A stretch of 64,000 bases of DNA from an uncultured Cellulomonas sp. (GCF_947494015.1 NZ_CANLTL010000008.1:152965-216964), one strand, 5' to 3'; positions 12,601 to 21,511 are shown, counted from the stretch's first letter. Made by a program: numbers and translations. Notes: generated from the letters alone by a model not told the origin.

Positions 12601-13288
12601 AGCGCACCTCCTCGACCTGGTCGCCCCAGAACTCCACCCGCAGCGGGTGGTCCTCGGTGGGCGGGAACACGTCGAGGATCCCGCCGCGGACCGCGAACTC
12701 CCCGCGCCGCTCGACCATGTCCACCCGCGCGTAGGCGGCGGCGGACAGGCGCTCGGCGACCGCCTCGAGGTCCGCCGTGTCACCCACGTTGAGCTCGACC
12801 GGCTCCAGCTCGCCCAGGCCCGCGACGACCGGCTGCAGCAGCGCCCGCACCGGCATGACGAGCACACGGATGGGCCCCGTGTGCCCCGCGGTCTCGGCAG
12901 GGTGGGCCAGGCGCCGGAACACCGCGAGCCGCCGGGCCACGGTGTCGCTGCGCGGGGACAGCCGCTCGTGCGGCAGCGTCTCCCACGCCGGCAGCACCGC
13001 GACGTCGTCCTCGGGCAGGTAGCAGCGCAGCGAGCCGGCCAGGTCGTCGGCGTCCCGCCCGGTCGCGGTGACCACCACGAGCGGACGGGCCGGCGTGCTC
13101 GACGTCGCTGTGCCCGACGGCGGCGCGTCCCCCGCGTGCGACTGGGCGCCGGCCATCGCGGCCAGCAGCGGCGGGCGGGCGCCGGCGGGCGCGACGACGT
13201 CGACCAGGCCGCGGGCACCGACCAGCGAGACCGCCTCGGCGGCGGCCGGGTCGGCGAGGAGGGCGGGGAGCAGACCGGAGAGGTTCAT
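9611..13288 (-). CDS. mfd: Transcription-repair coupling factor Mfd
   Basis: A 1225-residue Mfd, the ATP-dependent translocase that removes RNA polymerase stalled at DNA lesions and recruits UvrA. The UvrB-like N-terminal modules occupy about residues 1-500. The RNA polymerase interaction domain follows (LRTGDFVVHEQHGVGKF near 530). Then comes the SF2 motor with Walker A GDVGYGKTEIA near 694, the DEEQ box (VIVDEEQRFGVEHKE) near 794 and the translocase motif region GRVGRGRERAYAYFL. The C-terminal UvrA-gating domain ends the protein. Length is as expected and there is no frameshift. The start ATG at 13288 lacks a clear ribosome binding site. Confidence 0.97.
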   Translation of the reverse strand: MNLSGLLPALLADPAAAEAVSLVGARGLVDVVAPAGARPPLLAAMAGAQSHAGDAPPSGTATSSTPARPLVVVTATGRDADDLAGSLRCYLPEDDVAVLPAWETLPHERLSPRSDTVARRLAVFRRLAHPAETAGHTGPIRVLVMPVRALLQPVVAGLGELEPVELNVGDTADLEAVAERLSAAAYARVDMVERRGEFAVRGGILDVFPPTEDHPLRVEFWGDQVEEVRWFAVADQRSLEVANHGVWAPPCREILLTEAVRARAAELAEQLPGAAEMLDRLAQGIAVEGMESLAPALVDSMVPVLELVRADALLVVADPERVRRRAHDLVATTEEFLAAAWTSAAAGGQTPLDLRAASFATFADVRHIAARRGLGWWTLSAFGMAPSDADDDATGTVGDARHTDDDEATTLTLAARDVEGYRGDVERAVTDVRALQRDGWRLVLTTEGHGPARRMVEQLVAADVPARLVGEIGAEPDGGVVLVTPAPVGPGFVSPDLRLAVFSESDLTGRAGASTKDMRRMPSRRRNVVDPLQLRTGDFVVHEQHGVGKFVELVQRTLGAGANAATREYMVIEYASSKRGQPGDRLFVPTDQLDQVTKYSGGESPSLNKMGGGDWAKTKGRARKAIKEIAGELIRLYSARMATAGHAFGPDTPWQRELEDAFAYVETPDQLATIEEVKADMEKSVPMDRLVCGDVGYGKTEIAIRAAFKAVQDGKQVAVLVPTTLLVQQHLDTFTERYAPFPVTVRSLSRFQTDAEAKEVVAGLADGSVDVVIGTHRLITGEVRFKDLGLVIVDEEQRFGVEHKETLKQLRTNVDVLAMSATPIPRTLEMAVTGIREMSTLATPPEERHPVLTFVGAYDEKQITAAVRRELLREGQVFYVHNKVESIERTAARLHELVPEARVAVAHGKMNEHTLEQVIADFWEKKFDVLVCTTIVETGLDISNANTLILERADVLGLSQLHQLRGRVGRGRERAYAYFLYPPERPLTETAHDRLATMAAHTDLGSGIQIAMKDLEIRGAGNLLGGEQSGHIAGVGFDLYIRMVGEAVASFRGDSEPEAPEVTIELPVDAHIPHDYIAHERLRLEAYRKIAGAGSADDIAGVRAELVDRYGPVPEVVENLFAVAGFRNAARAAGLTDVTAQGKFVRLAPVELPESAQLRLKRLYPGTVQKPALRTILVPFPTTARIGGKPLHGADVLAWARQLVDAVIVGDVATAAAVGTAAAAR

Positions 13289-14196
13289 GCGCGTGGGACC
13301 ACTGTCTCTGGGGAAGCGAGGGGGGCGCCGGACGTCCCGGCGCAGCAGGAACGACCCAGATCCGTGCGGATCCGGGGTGCAGACCTATCTTACGGCGGAC
13401 GTCCGGCGCCGCCCGAGGAGTCACCGCGGCCGCGGCCACGCGCCGCTCCTCGCACGTCGCATGTTCGCGCCCACGCCAGCCACCCATGGGCCACGGCGCC
13501 TGTGCCTCGCCTCGGTGTGGTCGGCCGCGGCGTCATGGGTCCCAACCGCTTGCCGGCCGACGGCGCACGACGACGTCCCGGTCGTGGAGGCGGCGGACCT
13601 CGCGCTGAGCAGGTGGGGATACTCCGGCGGGGTCCACGCCGGTCCCCGCGAAAGCCCCGCGCTCACCGGCGAGGGTGCCCGGCGCGGCGCAGCCTCAGAA
13701 GCCTCGCGGACCCCTGACGTCGTGGCCGGGACCGTGGTCATGGCCGCCGGGCGGCCGTGACCGGTGCGGCACGGGTCGCCCGGAGTGCGTTCGGCGGGCT
13801 GTTCGCCCGGTCACTGGTCCGGCTCGTCTCGCAGGTCCGGGTGGAGGACCCGCTGCCGGCACCGGCCGCGTGCGCCCGGGCGGTACGCCGGGGCGGGCTG
13901 GCCGACGACCCATGGCGGCGTCCGGTCCTCGGCGGGTGCGCACGTCCTCAACGCATCATCCCCGGCCGCCACGACGGCGCTCGAGATCGCCCGGCACGTC
14001 GTGTGCGAGCTCGCGCTGCACGGGCCTGCACGAGCCTGCGCGGGACCGACGCGGGTTCGACGGACCGACGGCTATGCCACATCTCGCACCTCCGCGCAAC
14101 TTGGGCAGAACTACATCGGGCAAATTTGGACATTTCGGGTGAGATCGGCGCCACACTGGTACGGCACCAGGAATCGCCGTCGAGGGAGGTGGGACC
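13289..14196. other. 908-bp intergenic region between mfd and the glycan locus
   Basis: The two neighbours are divergent. Several short frames exist here but none has a ribosome binding site, a recognisable domain or consistent third-position GC. The last 120 bases before the 6-dehydrogenase gene (about 14080-14196) are clearly more AT-rich (for example CAAATTTG at 14121-14128) and probably hold the promoter of the first glycan operon; no unambiguous -35/-10 pair could be chosen. Confidence 0.5.
13387..13392 (-). promoter_or_regulatory. Candidate -10 box upstream of mfd
   Basis: TAAGAT on the minus strand, about 100 bases upstream of the mfd ATG, is the best TANNNT-type hexamer in an otherwise GC-rich intergenic region. 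No convincing -35 is visible, so this is a weak call. Confidence 0.25.
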
Positions 14197-15510
14197 ATGG
14201 ACATCGCCGTTGTGGGCCTCGGGTACGTCGGAACGGTGACCAGCGCGTGCCTGGCCGAAGCAGGCCACAGCGTGATCGGGGTGGACGTGAACCCCATCAA
14301 GACCGCCCAGCTGCTCGACGGCATCAGCCCGGTGAGCGAGGCCGGGCTGGACCAGCTCGTCGAGACGAACGTCCGTGACGGTCGCCTGCGCGCCACCGAC
14401 GACCTCGCAGCCGCGGTGGTGGAGTCCGACATCGTGCTGGTCTGCGTAGGGACGCCGTCGGGGCGCAACGGCGACGTCCACCTCCTCGATGTCCACAAGG
14501 TCATGCAGGAGATCGGCCACGCGCTCGGCCGGGCGGAGGGATGGCGACTCGTCCTCGTCACGTCGACCGTGCCGCCGGGGACCGTCCACTCCGAGCTCAT
14601 CCCCATCCTCGAGCGCACGTCGGGCAAGCGGTGGCGCCAGGACTTCGGGGTCGCGTTCTCGCCCGAGTTCCTCCGGGAGGGCACGGCCGTGGCCGACTTC
14701 CTCCACCCTCCCAAGTGCGTGGTGGGCGCGGACGACGACCGGTCCTATGCCACGGCGTGCGGTCTGTACGAGTCGATCGAGTGCTCCGTGACCAGGACGT
14801 CCATCGGAGTCGCCGAGCTCGTCAAGTTCACGGACAACGCCTGGCACGCCCTCAAGGTGGCCTTCGCGAACGAGATCGGCCGGGTCGCGGATGCGGAGGG
14901 GGTCGACAGCCACGCCGTCATGCGAATCTTCATGTCGGATACCCGACTCAACATCTCCCGGAACTACCTCACGCCGGGCTTCGCCTTCGGCGGGTCCTGC
15001 CTCCCCAAAGACCTTCGGACGCTCACCTACCGGGCGCACCGCAGCGGGGCGAAGGTGCCCCTTCTCGAGTCGATCCTGCCCAGCAACGTCGCACACCTCG
15101 AGCTCGCGCTCGAGAAGATCCGGTCGGTGGGCGCACGGAAGATCGCGCTCCTGGGCCTCGCGTTTAAGTACGGCACGGACGACCTGCGGGAGAGTCCGGC
15201 GCTGGAGCTGGCGGAGCGGCTGCTCGGCAAGGGGTACGACGTCACCATCCACGACGAGCACGTGAACCTCGCCCACCTCATCGGCGCGAACCGGGAGTAC
15301 GTGCTCCGAGTTCTGCCCCACGTCGCGCAGCACCTCTCCGACGACCTGCCCGCCGTGCTCGACGGCGCCGAGGCCATCGTCGTGACGCAGTGCAATCCCG
15401 CCTATGCCTCCGTGGTCACCGACGCGAAGCCGGAGCAGACGGTCCTGGACCTCTGCGGCATCGCCCGCGACGGGCATGAGGCACCCAACTACGTGGGCCT
15501 GACGTGGTGA
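14197..15510 (+). CDS. UDP-glucose/GDP-mannose-type nucleotide-sugar 6-dehydrogenase
   Basis: A 437-residue NAD-dependent dehydrogenase that oxidises C6 of a nucleotide sugar to a carboxylate, giving a uronic acid donor. It starts with the Rossmann motif AVVGLGYVGTVTSACLAEAGH. The central dimerisation domain includes NAWHALKVAFANEIG and the catalytic cysteine in GFAFGGSCLPKD at residue 268. The C-terminal UDP-binding domain includes LGLAFKYGTDDLRESPALEL. Overall it looks closer to the GDP-mannose (AlgD) branch than to classic Ugd, but the substrate is not certain. A GGAGG ribosome binding site precedes the ATG. It is the first gene of the operon, with the next GTG overlapping its stop. Confidence 0.92.
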   Translation: MDIAVVGLGYVGTVTSACLAEAGHSVIGVDVNPIKTAQLLDGISPVSEAGLDQLVETNVRDGRLRATDDLAAAVVESDIVLVCVGTPSGRNGDVHLLDVHKVMQEIGHALGRAEGWRLVLVTSTVPPGTVHSELIPILERTSGKRWRQDFGVAFSPEFLREGTAVADFLHPPKCVVGADDDRSYATACGLYESIECSVTRTSIGVAELVKFTDNAWHALKVAFANEIGRVADAEGVDSHAVMRIFMSDTRLNISRNYLTPGFAFGGSCLPKDLRTLTYRAHRSGAKVPLLESILPSNVAHLELALEKIRSVGARKIALLGLAFKYGTDDLRESPALELAERLLGKGYDVTIHDEHVNLAHLIGANREYVLRVLPHVAQHLSDDLPAVLDGAEAIVVTQCNPAYASVVTDAKPEQTVLDLCGIARDGHEAPNYVGLTW

Positions 15511-16799
15511 CCGCTGCGGACGCGGCCGGCTCACGCCGCCGACCTCACGTGCTGATCCTGGTCGAGAACCTCTCCGTGCCCTTCGACCGCCGGGTGTGGC
15601 AGGAGGCCCGGACCCTGACGTCCGCCGGGTACGACGTCGACGTGATCTGCCCGAGGTCGGCGCAGGATCCCGCCGCCACCGAGGTGCGTGACGGGGTGCG
15701 GATCCATCGGTACCCGAGCCCGTACGAGGCGCGTGGCACGGCTGGATACCTGATGGAGTACCCGTGGGCCCTCGCGTGGCAGCTGGCTCTGGCGCTCAAG
15801 GTGCACCTGTCCCGCCGGATCGACGTCATCCAGGCGTGCAACCCGCCGGACCTGCTGTTCCTGGTGGCGTTGCCGTTCCGGCTGGTCGGCACGCAGTTCG
15901 TGTTCGACCACCACGACGCCTGCCCGGAGCTGCTCGTGGCCAAGGGGCGGTCACGGGACAGCCGCCTGGTGCGGCTCCTGGAGCTCCTCGAGCGCCTGAC
16001 CTTCGCGACGGCATGCGTCTCCATGGCTACGAACGAGAGCTACCGGCGCATCGCGCTGGAACGGGGCCGGATGCTGGCCGACGACGTCTTCGTGGTCCGC
16101 TCGGGCCCGGACCTCGGTCGGTTCGGCGCCGCCAGGGAGGAGCCGGCCGCGCGACGCGGCAAGCGGCACCTGGTGGCGTACGTCGGGGTGATGGGCATCC
16201 AGGAGGGGATCGACTACCTGCTCGACGCCGCCGACATCGTCGTCAACCGGTGGGGCCGGACAGACGTGCAGTTCTCGCTCGCGGGGTCGGGTCCGGAGTT
16301 CCCCCGCCTGGTCGAGCGTGTCGCGCAGATGGGGCTGAAGGACAACGTCGCCCTCCTCGGCCGGGTCAGCGAGGAGGAGCTGGCCGAGCTGCTCGCGACG
16401 GCGGACGTCTGCGTGAACCCCGACGAGTGGAACGAGATGAACGACATCTCCACCATGAACAAGGTCCTCGAGTACATGGCGCTCGGTAAGCCGATCGTGC
16501 AGTTCGACCTGCGTGAAGGTCGCCGCTCGGCAGGCGACGCCAGCCTCTACGCCCGTCGGAACGACCCGCTCTCCTTCGCCGAGAGCATCGTCGAGCTGCT
16601 GGACGACCCGGCCAGGCGCGCCCGCATGGGGGCGACGGGGCGGGAGCGGTTCGAGCGGGAGCTCTCCTGGGAGCACTCCGTCCCGCACCTGCTCCGGGCG
16701 TACGAGCGGGCGCTCGGCGCCAGACCGCTCCGCCGCCCGGCGGAGACCGCGGCCGCCGAGAGCCCCAGCTCAGGCGCGGCGTCGGGGAGGGCACGCTGA
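15504..16799 (+). CDS. Glycosyltransferase family 4
   Basis: A 431-residue GT-B fold enzyme. The acceptor domain opens with HVLILVENLSVPFDRRVWQEA, a form common in WbuB/WcaI-like capsule enzymes. The donor domain carries AYVGVMGIQEGIDYLLDA and the EX7E-like region MNKVLEYMALGKPIVQFDL. It should transfer a sugar from a nucleotide donor to the growing lipid-linked unit on the cytoplasmic face. Tandem GTG codons at 15504 and 15507 are possible starts; both overlap the end of the dehydrogenase gene, so translation is probably coupled. The C-terminal 25 residues are low complexity. The sugar specificity is unknown. Confidence 0.9.
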   Translation: MVTAADAAGSRRRPHVLILVENLSVPFDRRVWQEARTLTSAGYDVDVICPRSAQDPAATEVRDGVRIHRYPSPYEARGTAGYLMEYPWALAWQLALALKVHLSRRIDVIQACNPPDLLFLVALPFRLVGTQFVFDHHDACPELLVAKGRSRDSRLVRLLELLERLTFATACVSMATNESYRRIALERGRMLADDVFVVRSGPDLGRFGAAREEPAARRGKRHLVAYVGVMGIQEGIDYLLDAADIVVNRWGRTDVQFSLAGSGPEFPRLVERVAQMGLKDNVALLGRVSEEELAELLATADVCVNPDEWNEMNDISTMNKVLEYMALGKPIVQFDLREGRRSAGDASLYARRNDPLSFAESIVELLDDPARRARMGATGRERFERELSWEHSVPHLLRAYERALGARPLRRPAETAAAESPSSGAASGRAR

Positions 16800-16836
16800 G
16801 CGCCACGCCAGCCCCGACGCACCTCGAGGAGATGGC

Positions 16837-18921
16837 ATGACCAGGGACGACCCGCTCCTCGACACCGAGCCGCTGAGCGTCGTGGTGGTGACGTACAACA
16901 GCGCATCGGTCATCACCGGCCTGCTCGACTCGCTGGCGACCGGGCTCGACGGGGTGCCGTCGTGGGAGGTCGTCGTGGTCGACAACGACTCCACCGACGG
17001 GACCCCTGAGCTGGTCGAGAGAACGTGCGCCGACGCGCTCGTCGTCCGGATGGGGTGCAACGCCGGGTATGCCGCCGGGATCAACGCCGGCGTCGCAGCC
17101 GCCACACTGGACGGAGCTGTCCTCGTCCTCAACCCCGACGTGCGGCTGCGCGCGGGGTGCGGCCACCACCTGCTGTCGGCACTCGCCGAACCGAGCGTCG
17201 GCATCGCCGCGCCACAGCTGCGCGACGCGCACGACGTCGTCGCGCTGTCGCTTCGCCGTGACCCCTCCGTGGCCAGTGCGTGGGCCGAGGCCATCCTCGG
17301 CGGCACGGTCGCGGGACGACATGGAGCTGGCGAGGTCCTGACGGACCAGTCGTCGTACTCGGCGGCCCGCGACGTCGACTGGGCGACCGGCGCCGTGCTG
17401 GCGATCTCCCGCGCGTGCCGTTCGGCCGTCGGGGCGTGGGACGAGACCTTCTTCCTCTACTCCGAGGAGGTCGACTACTGCCAGCGGGCCCGGGCGGCCG
17501 GGTACCGGGTGAGATACGAGCCCCGAGCGGTCGCCGAGCACGTCGGCGGACCCTACGGGGCGGACGCCCGGCTGTGGGCGCACCTCGTCCGGAACCGGGT
17601 CCGTCACTACGGCCGCCACCACGGGCCGACACGGACAGCGGCGTTCACTGCCGGCGTGGCCCTCGGCGAGGTCCTGCGACTGCCGGTGCGGGCCTCCGCC
17701 CGAGCCGGCGTGCGCGCCGCCGTCACCGCGCGGAGGCGAGCCGACGCCCGGCCTGAGGAGCCGGGCTTCGTGTGGTTCGTCGCGCAGGACTGGTGGTACC
17801 ACAACCAGGCGCACTCCGACTTCCAGCTCATGCGCGAGGTGGCGCTCGACCGGCCGGTCCTCGTGGTGAACTCGCTGGGGCTGCGGTTGCCGCGCAAGGG
17901 CGTCAGCACCCAGCCCTGGCGACGCATCGCCCGCAAGGCCCGCAGCATGACCAAGCTCGTGCGTCGGCCTCTCCCGGAGCTGCCCCGCTTCCACGTCATG
18001 ACGCCGCTCTTCCTGCCCTTCTACGGTGAGACCGCTGGCGCCCGGTTCAGCGCGTGGCTCGTCCGTCGACAGGTCGCTCTGGTGGCCCGGTGGATCGGCG
18101 CCGGCCGGCACCCGTACGTCGGCGTGACCATCCCGACCGCGTGGCCGGTCGTGCGCCGGATGGGGCGCTCGGCGCTCCTGTTCAACCGGTCCGACCTCCA
18201 CTCCGCCTTCCCCGAGGCCGACGGGTCCTGGGTGGCAGGGCTCGAACGAGCGCTGCTGGCGGACTCGGACCGCGTGCTCTACGTGAGCCACGAGCTCATG
18301 GCGCTCGACCGCGCCGTCGTCGGCGACCGCGGCGTGTTCCTCGACCACGGGGTCGATCTCGCGCGCTTCACCTGGGACCCGCGGTCGCGCGACGAGCCGG
18401 AGATGGCGGGCATCCCGCGGCCGCGGATGGGCTTCTTCGGCGGCATCGACGACTACGTCGTGGACCTCAAGCTGCTCGTGGAGACGGCCCGCGGCGTCCC
18501 GGAGGCGCAGCTCGTCCTCATCGGGGACGCGACGTGCGACCTGGACGAGCTGACCAGCCTGCCGAACGTCCACTGGCTGGGTCACCGGCCCTACGAGCAG
18601 ATCCCCGCCCTCGGGCGTGGCTTCGACGTCGCTCTGATGCCTTGGCTGGACAACGAGTGGATCCGGTTCGCGAACCCGGTCAAGCTCAAGGAGTACCTGG
18701 CTCTCGGCCTGCCGGTGGTGACGACCGAGTACCCGGAGGTGGACTCCTACCGTGACCGGATCGCGGTCGCCCGTGACCGGGCCGAGTTCGTGGACCGCGT
18801 ACGCGCTGCTCTGGCCGAACCCGGGGATCCGCGGCTGAGGCGCTCGTCCGTGCTCGACTGCGCGTGGAGCACCCGGGCGCGCGTCCTGGTGGACATCGCC
18901 ACGTCCGTGCGAGCCCGCTGA
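16837..18921 (+). CDS. Two-domain glycosyltransferase: GT2 fused to GT4-like
   Basis: A 694-residue protein with two complete glycosyltransferase domains. Residues 1-300 are a GT-A, rhamnosyltransferase-like GT2 (SVVVVTYNSASVITGLLDSL, DNDSTDGTPELV, LNPDVRL, FFLYSEEVDYCQRARAAGY). From about 310 to the end is a TuaH-like GT-B domain (FVWFVAQDWWYHNQAHSDFQ, LFNRSDLHSAFPE, VDLARFTWDP, FFGGIDDYVVDLKLL, NPVKLKEYLALGLPVVTTEYPE). The ATG at 16837 has GAGGAG seven bases upstream. The stop codon shares its A with the ATG of the asparagine-synthase gene (TGATG). It probably adds two consecutive sugars. No stop or frameshift separates the halves. Confidence 0.88.
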   Translation: MTRDDPLLDTEPLSVVVVTYNSASVITGLLDSLATGLDGVPSWEVVVVDNDSTDGTPELVERTCADALVVRMGCNAGYAAGINAGVAAATLDGAVLVLNPDVRLRAGCGHHLLSALAEPSVGIAAPQLRDAHDVVALSLRRDPSVASAWAEAILGGTVAGRHGAGEVLTDQSSYSAARDVDWATGAVLAISRACRSAVGAWDETFFLYSEEVDYCQRARAAGYRVRYEPRAVAEHVGGPYGADARLWAHLVRNRVRHYGRHHGPTRTAAFTAGVALGEVLRLPVRASARAGVRAAVTARRRADARPEEPGFVWFVAQDWWYHNQAHSDFQLMREVALDRPVLVVNSLGLRLPRKGVSTQPWRRIARKARSMTKLVRRPLPELPRFHVMTPLFLPFYGETAGARFSAWLVRRQVALVARWIGAGRHPYVGVTIPTAWPVVRRMGRSALLFNRSDLHSAFPEADGSWVAGLERALLADSDRVLYVSHELMALDRAVVGDRGVFLDHGVDLARFTWDPRSRDEPEMAGIPRPRMGFFGGIDDYVVDLKLLVETARGVPEAQLVLIGDATCDLDELTSLPNVHWLGHRPYEQIPALGRGFDVALMPWLDNEWIRFANPVKLKEYLALGLPVVTTEYPEVDSYRDRIAVARDRAEFVDRVRAALAEPGDPRLRRSSVLDCAWSTRARVLVDIATSVRAR

Positions 18922-20801
18922 TGTGCGGGATCGGGCTGATCCGGCACCTGGACGCCTCGGTCGTGGTCCCCGACGACCTGGCGGCCATGGCTGCCACGCT
19001 GCGCCACCGCGGGCCCGACGAGGCCGGGCACTGGGTCGACGGGCCGATCGGTCTGGCGCACACCCGGCTCTCGATCATCGACCTCGCGGCCTCCCACCAG
19101 CCCATGTCGAGTGTGGACGGGCGCTGGCACCTGGTCTTCAACGGCGAGATCTTCAACTACCGGGAGCTGCGGGACCGCTTCGACTACCCGTACCGGACGA
19201 GCGGGGACACCGAGGTGCTGCTCGCCGGCCTGCGGTGCGAGGGCATCGACGTCGTGCACCTGCTCCGCGGCCAGTTCGCGTTCATCGCTCACGATCGTCT
19301 GACGGGCATCACGCACCTGGTCCGCGACCGCCTCGGCATCCTGCCGCTGCACTACACCCTGAGGCGGTCGCGCCTGGTCGCCGCGTCCGAGGTGAAGGCC
19401 ATCCTCGCCGTCCTCCCGTCGACGCCGGACGTCGACCTCGAGAGCCTGGACGCCTACCTGGCTCGCCGGGCGGTCCCGGCACCTCACACGCTGTTCGCCG
19501 GAATCAAGAAGGTCCCGCCAGGGCACCGCGCCGAGGTCCGACCGGACGGATCGGTGCGGGTGAGCCGCTACTGGAGCCTCCCCGAGCAGGACGAGCCGAG
19601 CACGTGGTCACCCGCGACTGCGGTCGAGGCCGTCGACGAAGCGGTCCGGGACGCCGTCCGCGCTTCCCTGGTCGCCGACGTCCCCGTCGGCAGCTACCTC
19701 AGCGGTGGGGTGGACAGCAGCCTCATCGTCGCAGTGATGGCCGCCCTCCGCGGATCCGCGGGCGTCCAGACCTTCGCGGCCGGCTTCGGCGACCCACGGC
19801 ACGACGAGCTGCCCTGGGCGCGACTGGTCAGCGAGCACCTCGGGACCGAGCACCACGAGGTCCACGTGCGTCCGGACGACTTCGAGCACCTGTGGCCCCG
19901 GCTCACCTGGCACCGTGACGCACCGGTGTCCGAGCCCGCCGACATCGCCGTCTTCCGGCTGGCGGAGCTCGCTCGCCGACACGTCCGCGTCGTGCTGTCC
20001 GGGGAGGGCGGCGACGAGCTCTTCGCGGGGTACCCGAAGTACCGCTGGGCCCGCCCGGTGGGGCTGGTGGACGCGCTTCCCGTGCCCGTGCGCAAGGCAG
20101 CGACATCGTTGGTGGAGCGCCGACTGGGGTCGCGCGCGGCACGTGCTCGGATCGTTGTCCGGGCCGCCGGCGCGGCTTCCGAGGAGGAGCGGTTCGCCAT
20201 GTGGTTCGCGCCCTTCACCCCGGAGGAGCGGGCGGCCCTGCTGCCGGGCACCTTGAGGCGGGACGGCGAGGGGGCGTCGGACGGGCCCCGGCGGGACGTC
20301 ATCGCCAGGATGCTCGCTGCCGATCTGGCCACCTGGCTCCCGGACAACCTGCTGGAGCGCGGCGACCGGATGTCTATGGCCACGTCCCTCGAGCTGCGTC
20401 CGCCGCTGCTCGACCACCGGTTGGTCGAGCTCGCTTTCCGACTGCCGTCCTCGGTCAAGCTACGCGGAGGCACCACCAAGTGGGTGCTCAAGGAGGTCGC
20501 TCGGCGCTACCTCCCGCAGGAGGTCGTCGACCGCCGCAAAGTCGGGTTCCGGGTGCCTCTGGACGCGTGGTTCCGCGGTGCGCTGCGCGACTCCGTGCGG
20601 GACCGGCTGACCGGGGAGGGCTCGTTCGTGGCGGAGACTCTCGATCGGACGCGGGTCCGCGGGCTGATCGACCGGCACGAGACCGGTCGCTTCGACGAGG
20701 CGAACCGGATCTGGACCCTCCTGTGCCTCGAGGTCTGGCACGAGACCTTCTTCACGACATCGGCCCGCGCCTCCTCCGCGATGACGAGGTGGACGCCGTG
20801 A
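18921..20801 (+). CDS. Asparagine synthase-like glutamine-hydrolysing amidotransferase
   Basis: A 626-residue class II amidotransferase. The ATG is directly followed by the catalytic Cys2 (MCGIGLIRHLD), which requires exactly this start and is preceded by a TGATG overlap. The glutaminase half shows RHRGPDEAGHW, HTRLSIIDLA and FNGEIFNYRELR. The synthetase half has the pyrophosphate loop SYLSGGVDSSLIVAV near residue 260 and VVLSGEGGDELFAGYPKY. In surface glycan clusters such proteins are often proposed to amidate uronic acid sugars. With a 6-dehydrogenase at the head of the same operon that is a more likely role here than free asparagine synthesis, but this is inference. Confidence 0.9.
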   Translation: MCGIGLIRHLDASVVVPDDLAAMAATLRHRGPDEAGHWVDGPIGLAHTRLSIIDLAASHQPMSSVDGRWHLVFNGEIFNYRELRDRFDYPYRTSGDTEVLLAGLRCEGIDVVHLLRGQFAFIAHDRLTGITHLVRDRLGILPLHYTLRRSRLVAASEVKAILAVLPSTPDVDLESLDAYLARRAVPAPHTLFAGIKKVPPGHRAEVRPDGSVRVSRYWSLPEQDEPSTWSPATAVEAVDEAVRDAVRASLVADVPVGSYLSGGVDSSLIVAVMAALRGSAGVQTFAAGFGDPRHDELPWARLVSEHLGTEHHEVHVRPDDFEHLWPRLTWHRDAPVSEPADIAVFRLAELARRHVRVVLSGEGGDELFAGYPKYRWARPVGLVDALPVPVRKAATSLVERRLGSRAARARIVVRAAGAASEEERFAMWFAPFTPEERAALLPGTLRRDGEGASDGPRRDVIARMLAADLATWLPDNLLERGDRMSMATSLELRPPLLDHRLVELAFRLPSSVKLRGGTTKWVLKEVARRYLPQEVVDRRKVGFRVPLDAWFRGALRDSVRDRLTGEGSFVAETLDRTRVRGLIDRHETGRFDEANRIWTLLCLEVWHETFFTTSARASSAMTRWTP

Positions 20802-20827
20802 AGGATCACCGTCGCCTCAGCGGCGGC

Positions 20828-21511
20828 TCACACCGCACCGGCCGGGCCGCTGAAGTCCACCGTGCTGCGGACCCTGCGGTCGATCCGGCGATCGACAGTG
20901 ACCGCGAGCAGGAGCGCCGCACCTACAGAGAGCAAGCCGAGAGCGAGCCCAGCTCGGACAAGTCCGGACTTCGTCGCGCCGACGTACGAGACGGGCGGCT
21001 CCTGCGGCACACGGACCACCTGTATGCGATCGGCGGGGGCCGCTCCCTGCTCGGCCTGCAGCGACTCGACGAGTGTCTCGACGCGTGCCTCAGCGACTGC
21101 CAGGCGTGCGGTGACCTGCTCTGGCGTCGAGTCGACCGCCTCGACGGACAGCACCGGCCGGGTGAAGCTGTTCGTCCACTGCCCGCCGACATTGGGTACG
21201 GAGACGGACGATCCCTGCCGTACCCCGGCACCAAAGAGGGATGCGCTCGCCGAGGAGAGCCGAGTCACGGGTGCACCGTCGTTCATCTCGCGCTCCACGA
21301 CCCCTGCGAACGCGACCAGACTCTCGCGGCGCGCGTCGCTGATCCCATCGGTCGCAGCCGCGCCCGGCAGGACCATGACGAGATCCATCTGAGCGTGGTA
21401 GGTCGGCTGCGGACGCAACAGTGCGCCGGACCACAACAGCGCGAGCGCCAGCGCCGGCAGGACGACGTACCAGCGCCGCGCCGCTGTCCGGATGAGCTCG
21501 TCGAGGCTCAC
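20828..21511 (-). CDS. Wzz-like polysaccharide co-polymerase without kinase domain
   Basis: A protein of about 227 residues with the two-helix topology of chain-length regulators: helix 1 (YVVLPALALALLWSGAL) directly after SLDELIRTAARRW, a periplasmic-type central part, and helix 2 (AGLALGLLSVGAALLLAVTV) near the C-terminus. It lacks the cytoplasmic Walker motifs of BY-kinases. The GTG at 21511 is preferred because GAGGAGG lies eight bases upstream and because its opening then aligns with the homologue at 22531; a GTG at 21532 is possible. It is transcribed against the upstream operon and ends 26 bases from the asnB-like stop. Confidence 0.8.
   Translation of the reverse strand: MSLDELIRTAARRWYVVLPALALALLWSGALLRPQPTYHAQMDLVMVLPGAAATDGISDARRESLVAFAGVVEREMNDGAPVTRLSSASASLFGAGVRQGSSVSVPNVGGQWTNSFTRPVLSVEAVDSTPEQVTARLAVAEARVETLVESLQAEQGAAPADRIQVVRVPQEPPVSYVGATKSGLVRAGLALGLLSVGAALLLAVTVDRRIDRRVRSTVDFSGPAGAV

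Noticed and set aside
9713..13717. Plus-strand open frame of 1334 codons opposite mfd
   Set aside because: It is antisense to a fully conserved Mfd with intact motifs; the translation is compositionally biased with no recognisable family.
13300..14190. Short frames between mfd and the 6-dehydrogenase gene as possible small genes
   Set aside because: Several frames of 80-200 codons overlap on both strands, but none has a ribosome binding site, a hydrophobic or domain pattern, or a codon position bias that stands out.
18864..18920. Longer N-terminus for the asparagine-synthase-like protein
   Set aside because: Class II amidotransferases need Cys as the second residue after Met removal, so the start must be the ATG at 18921.
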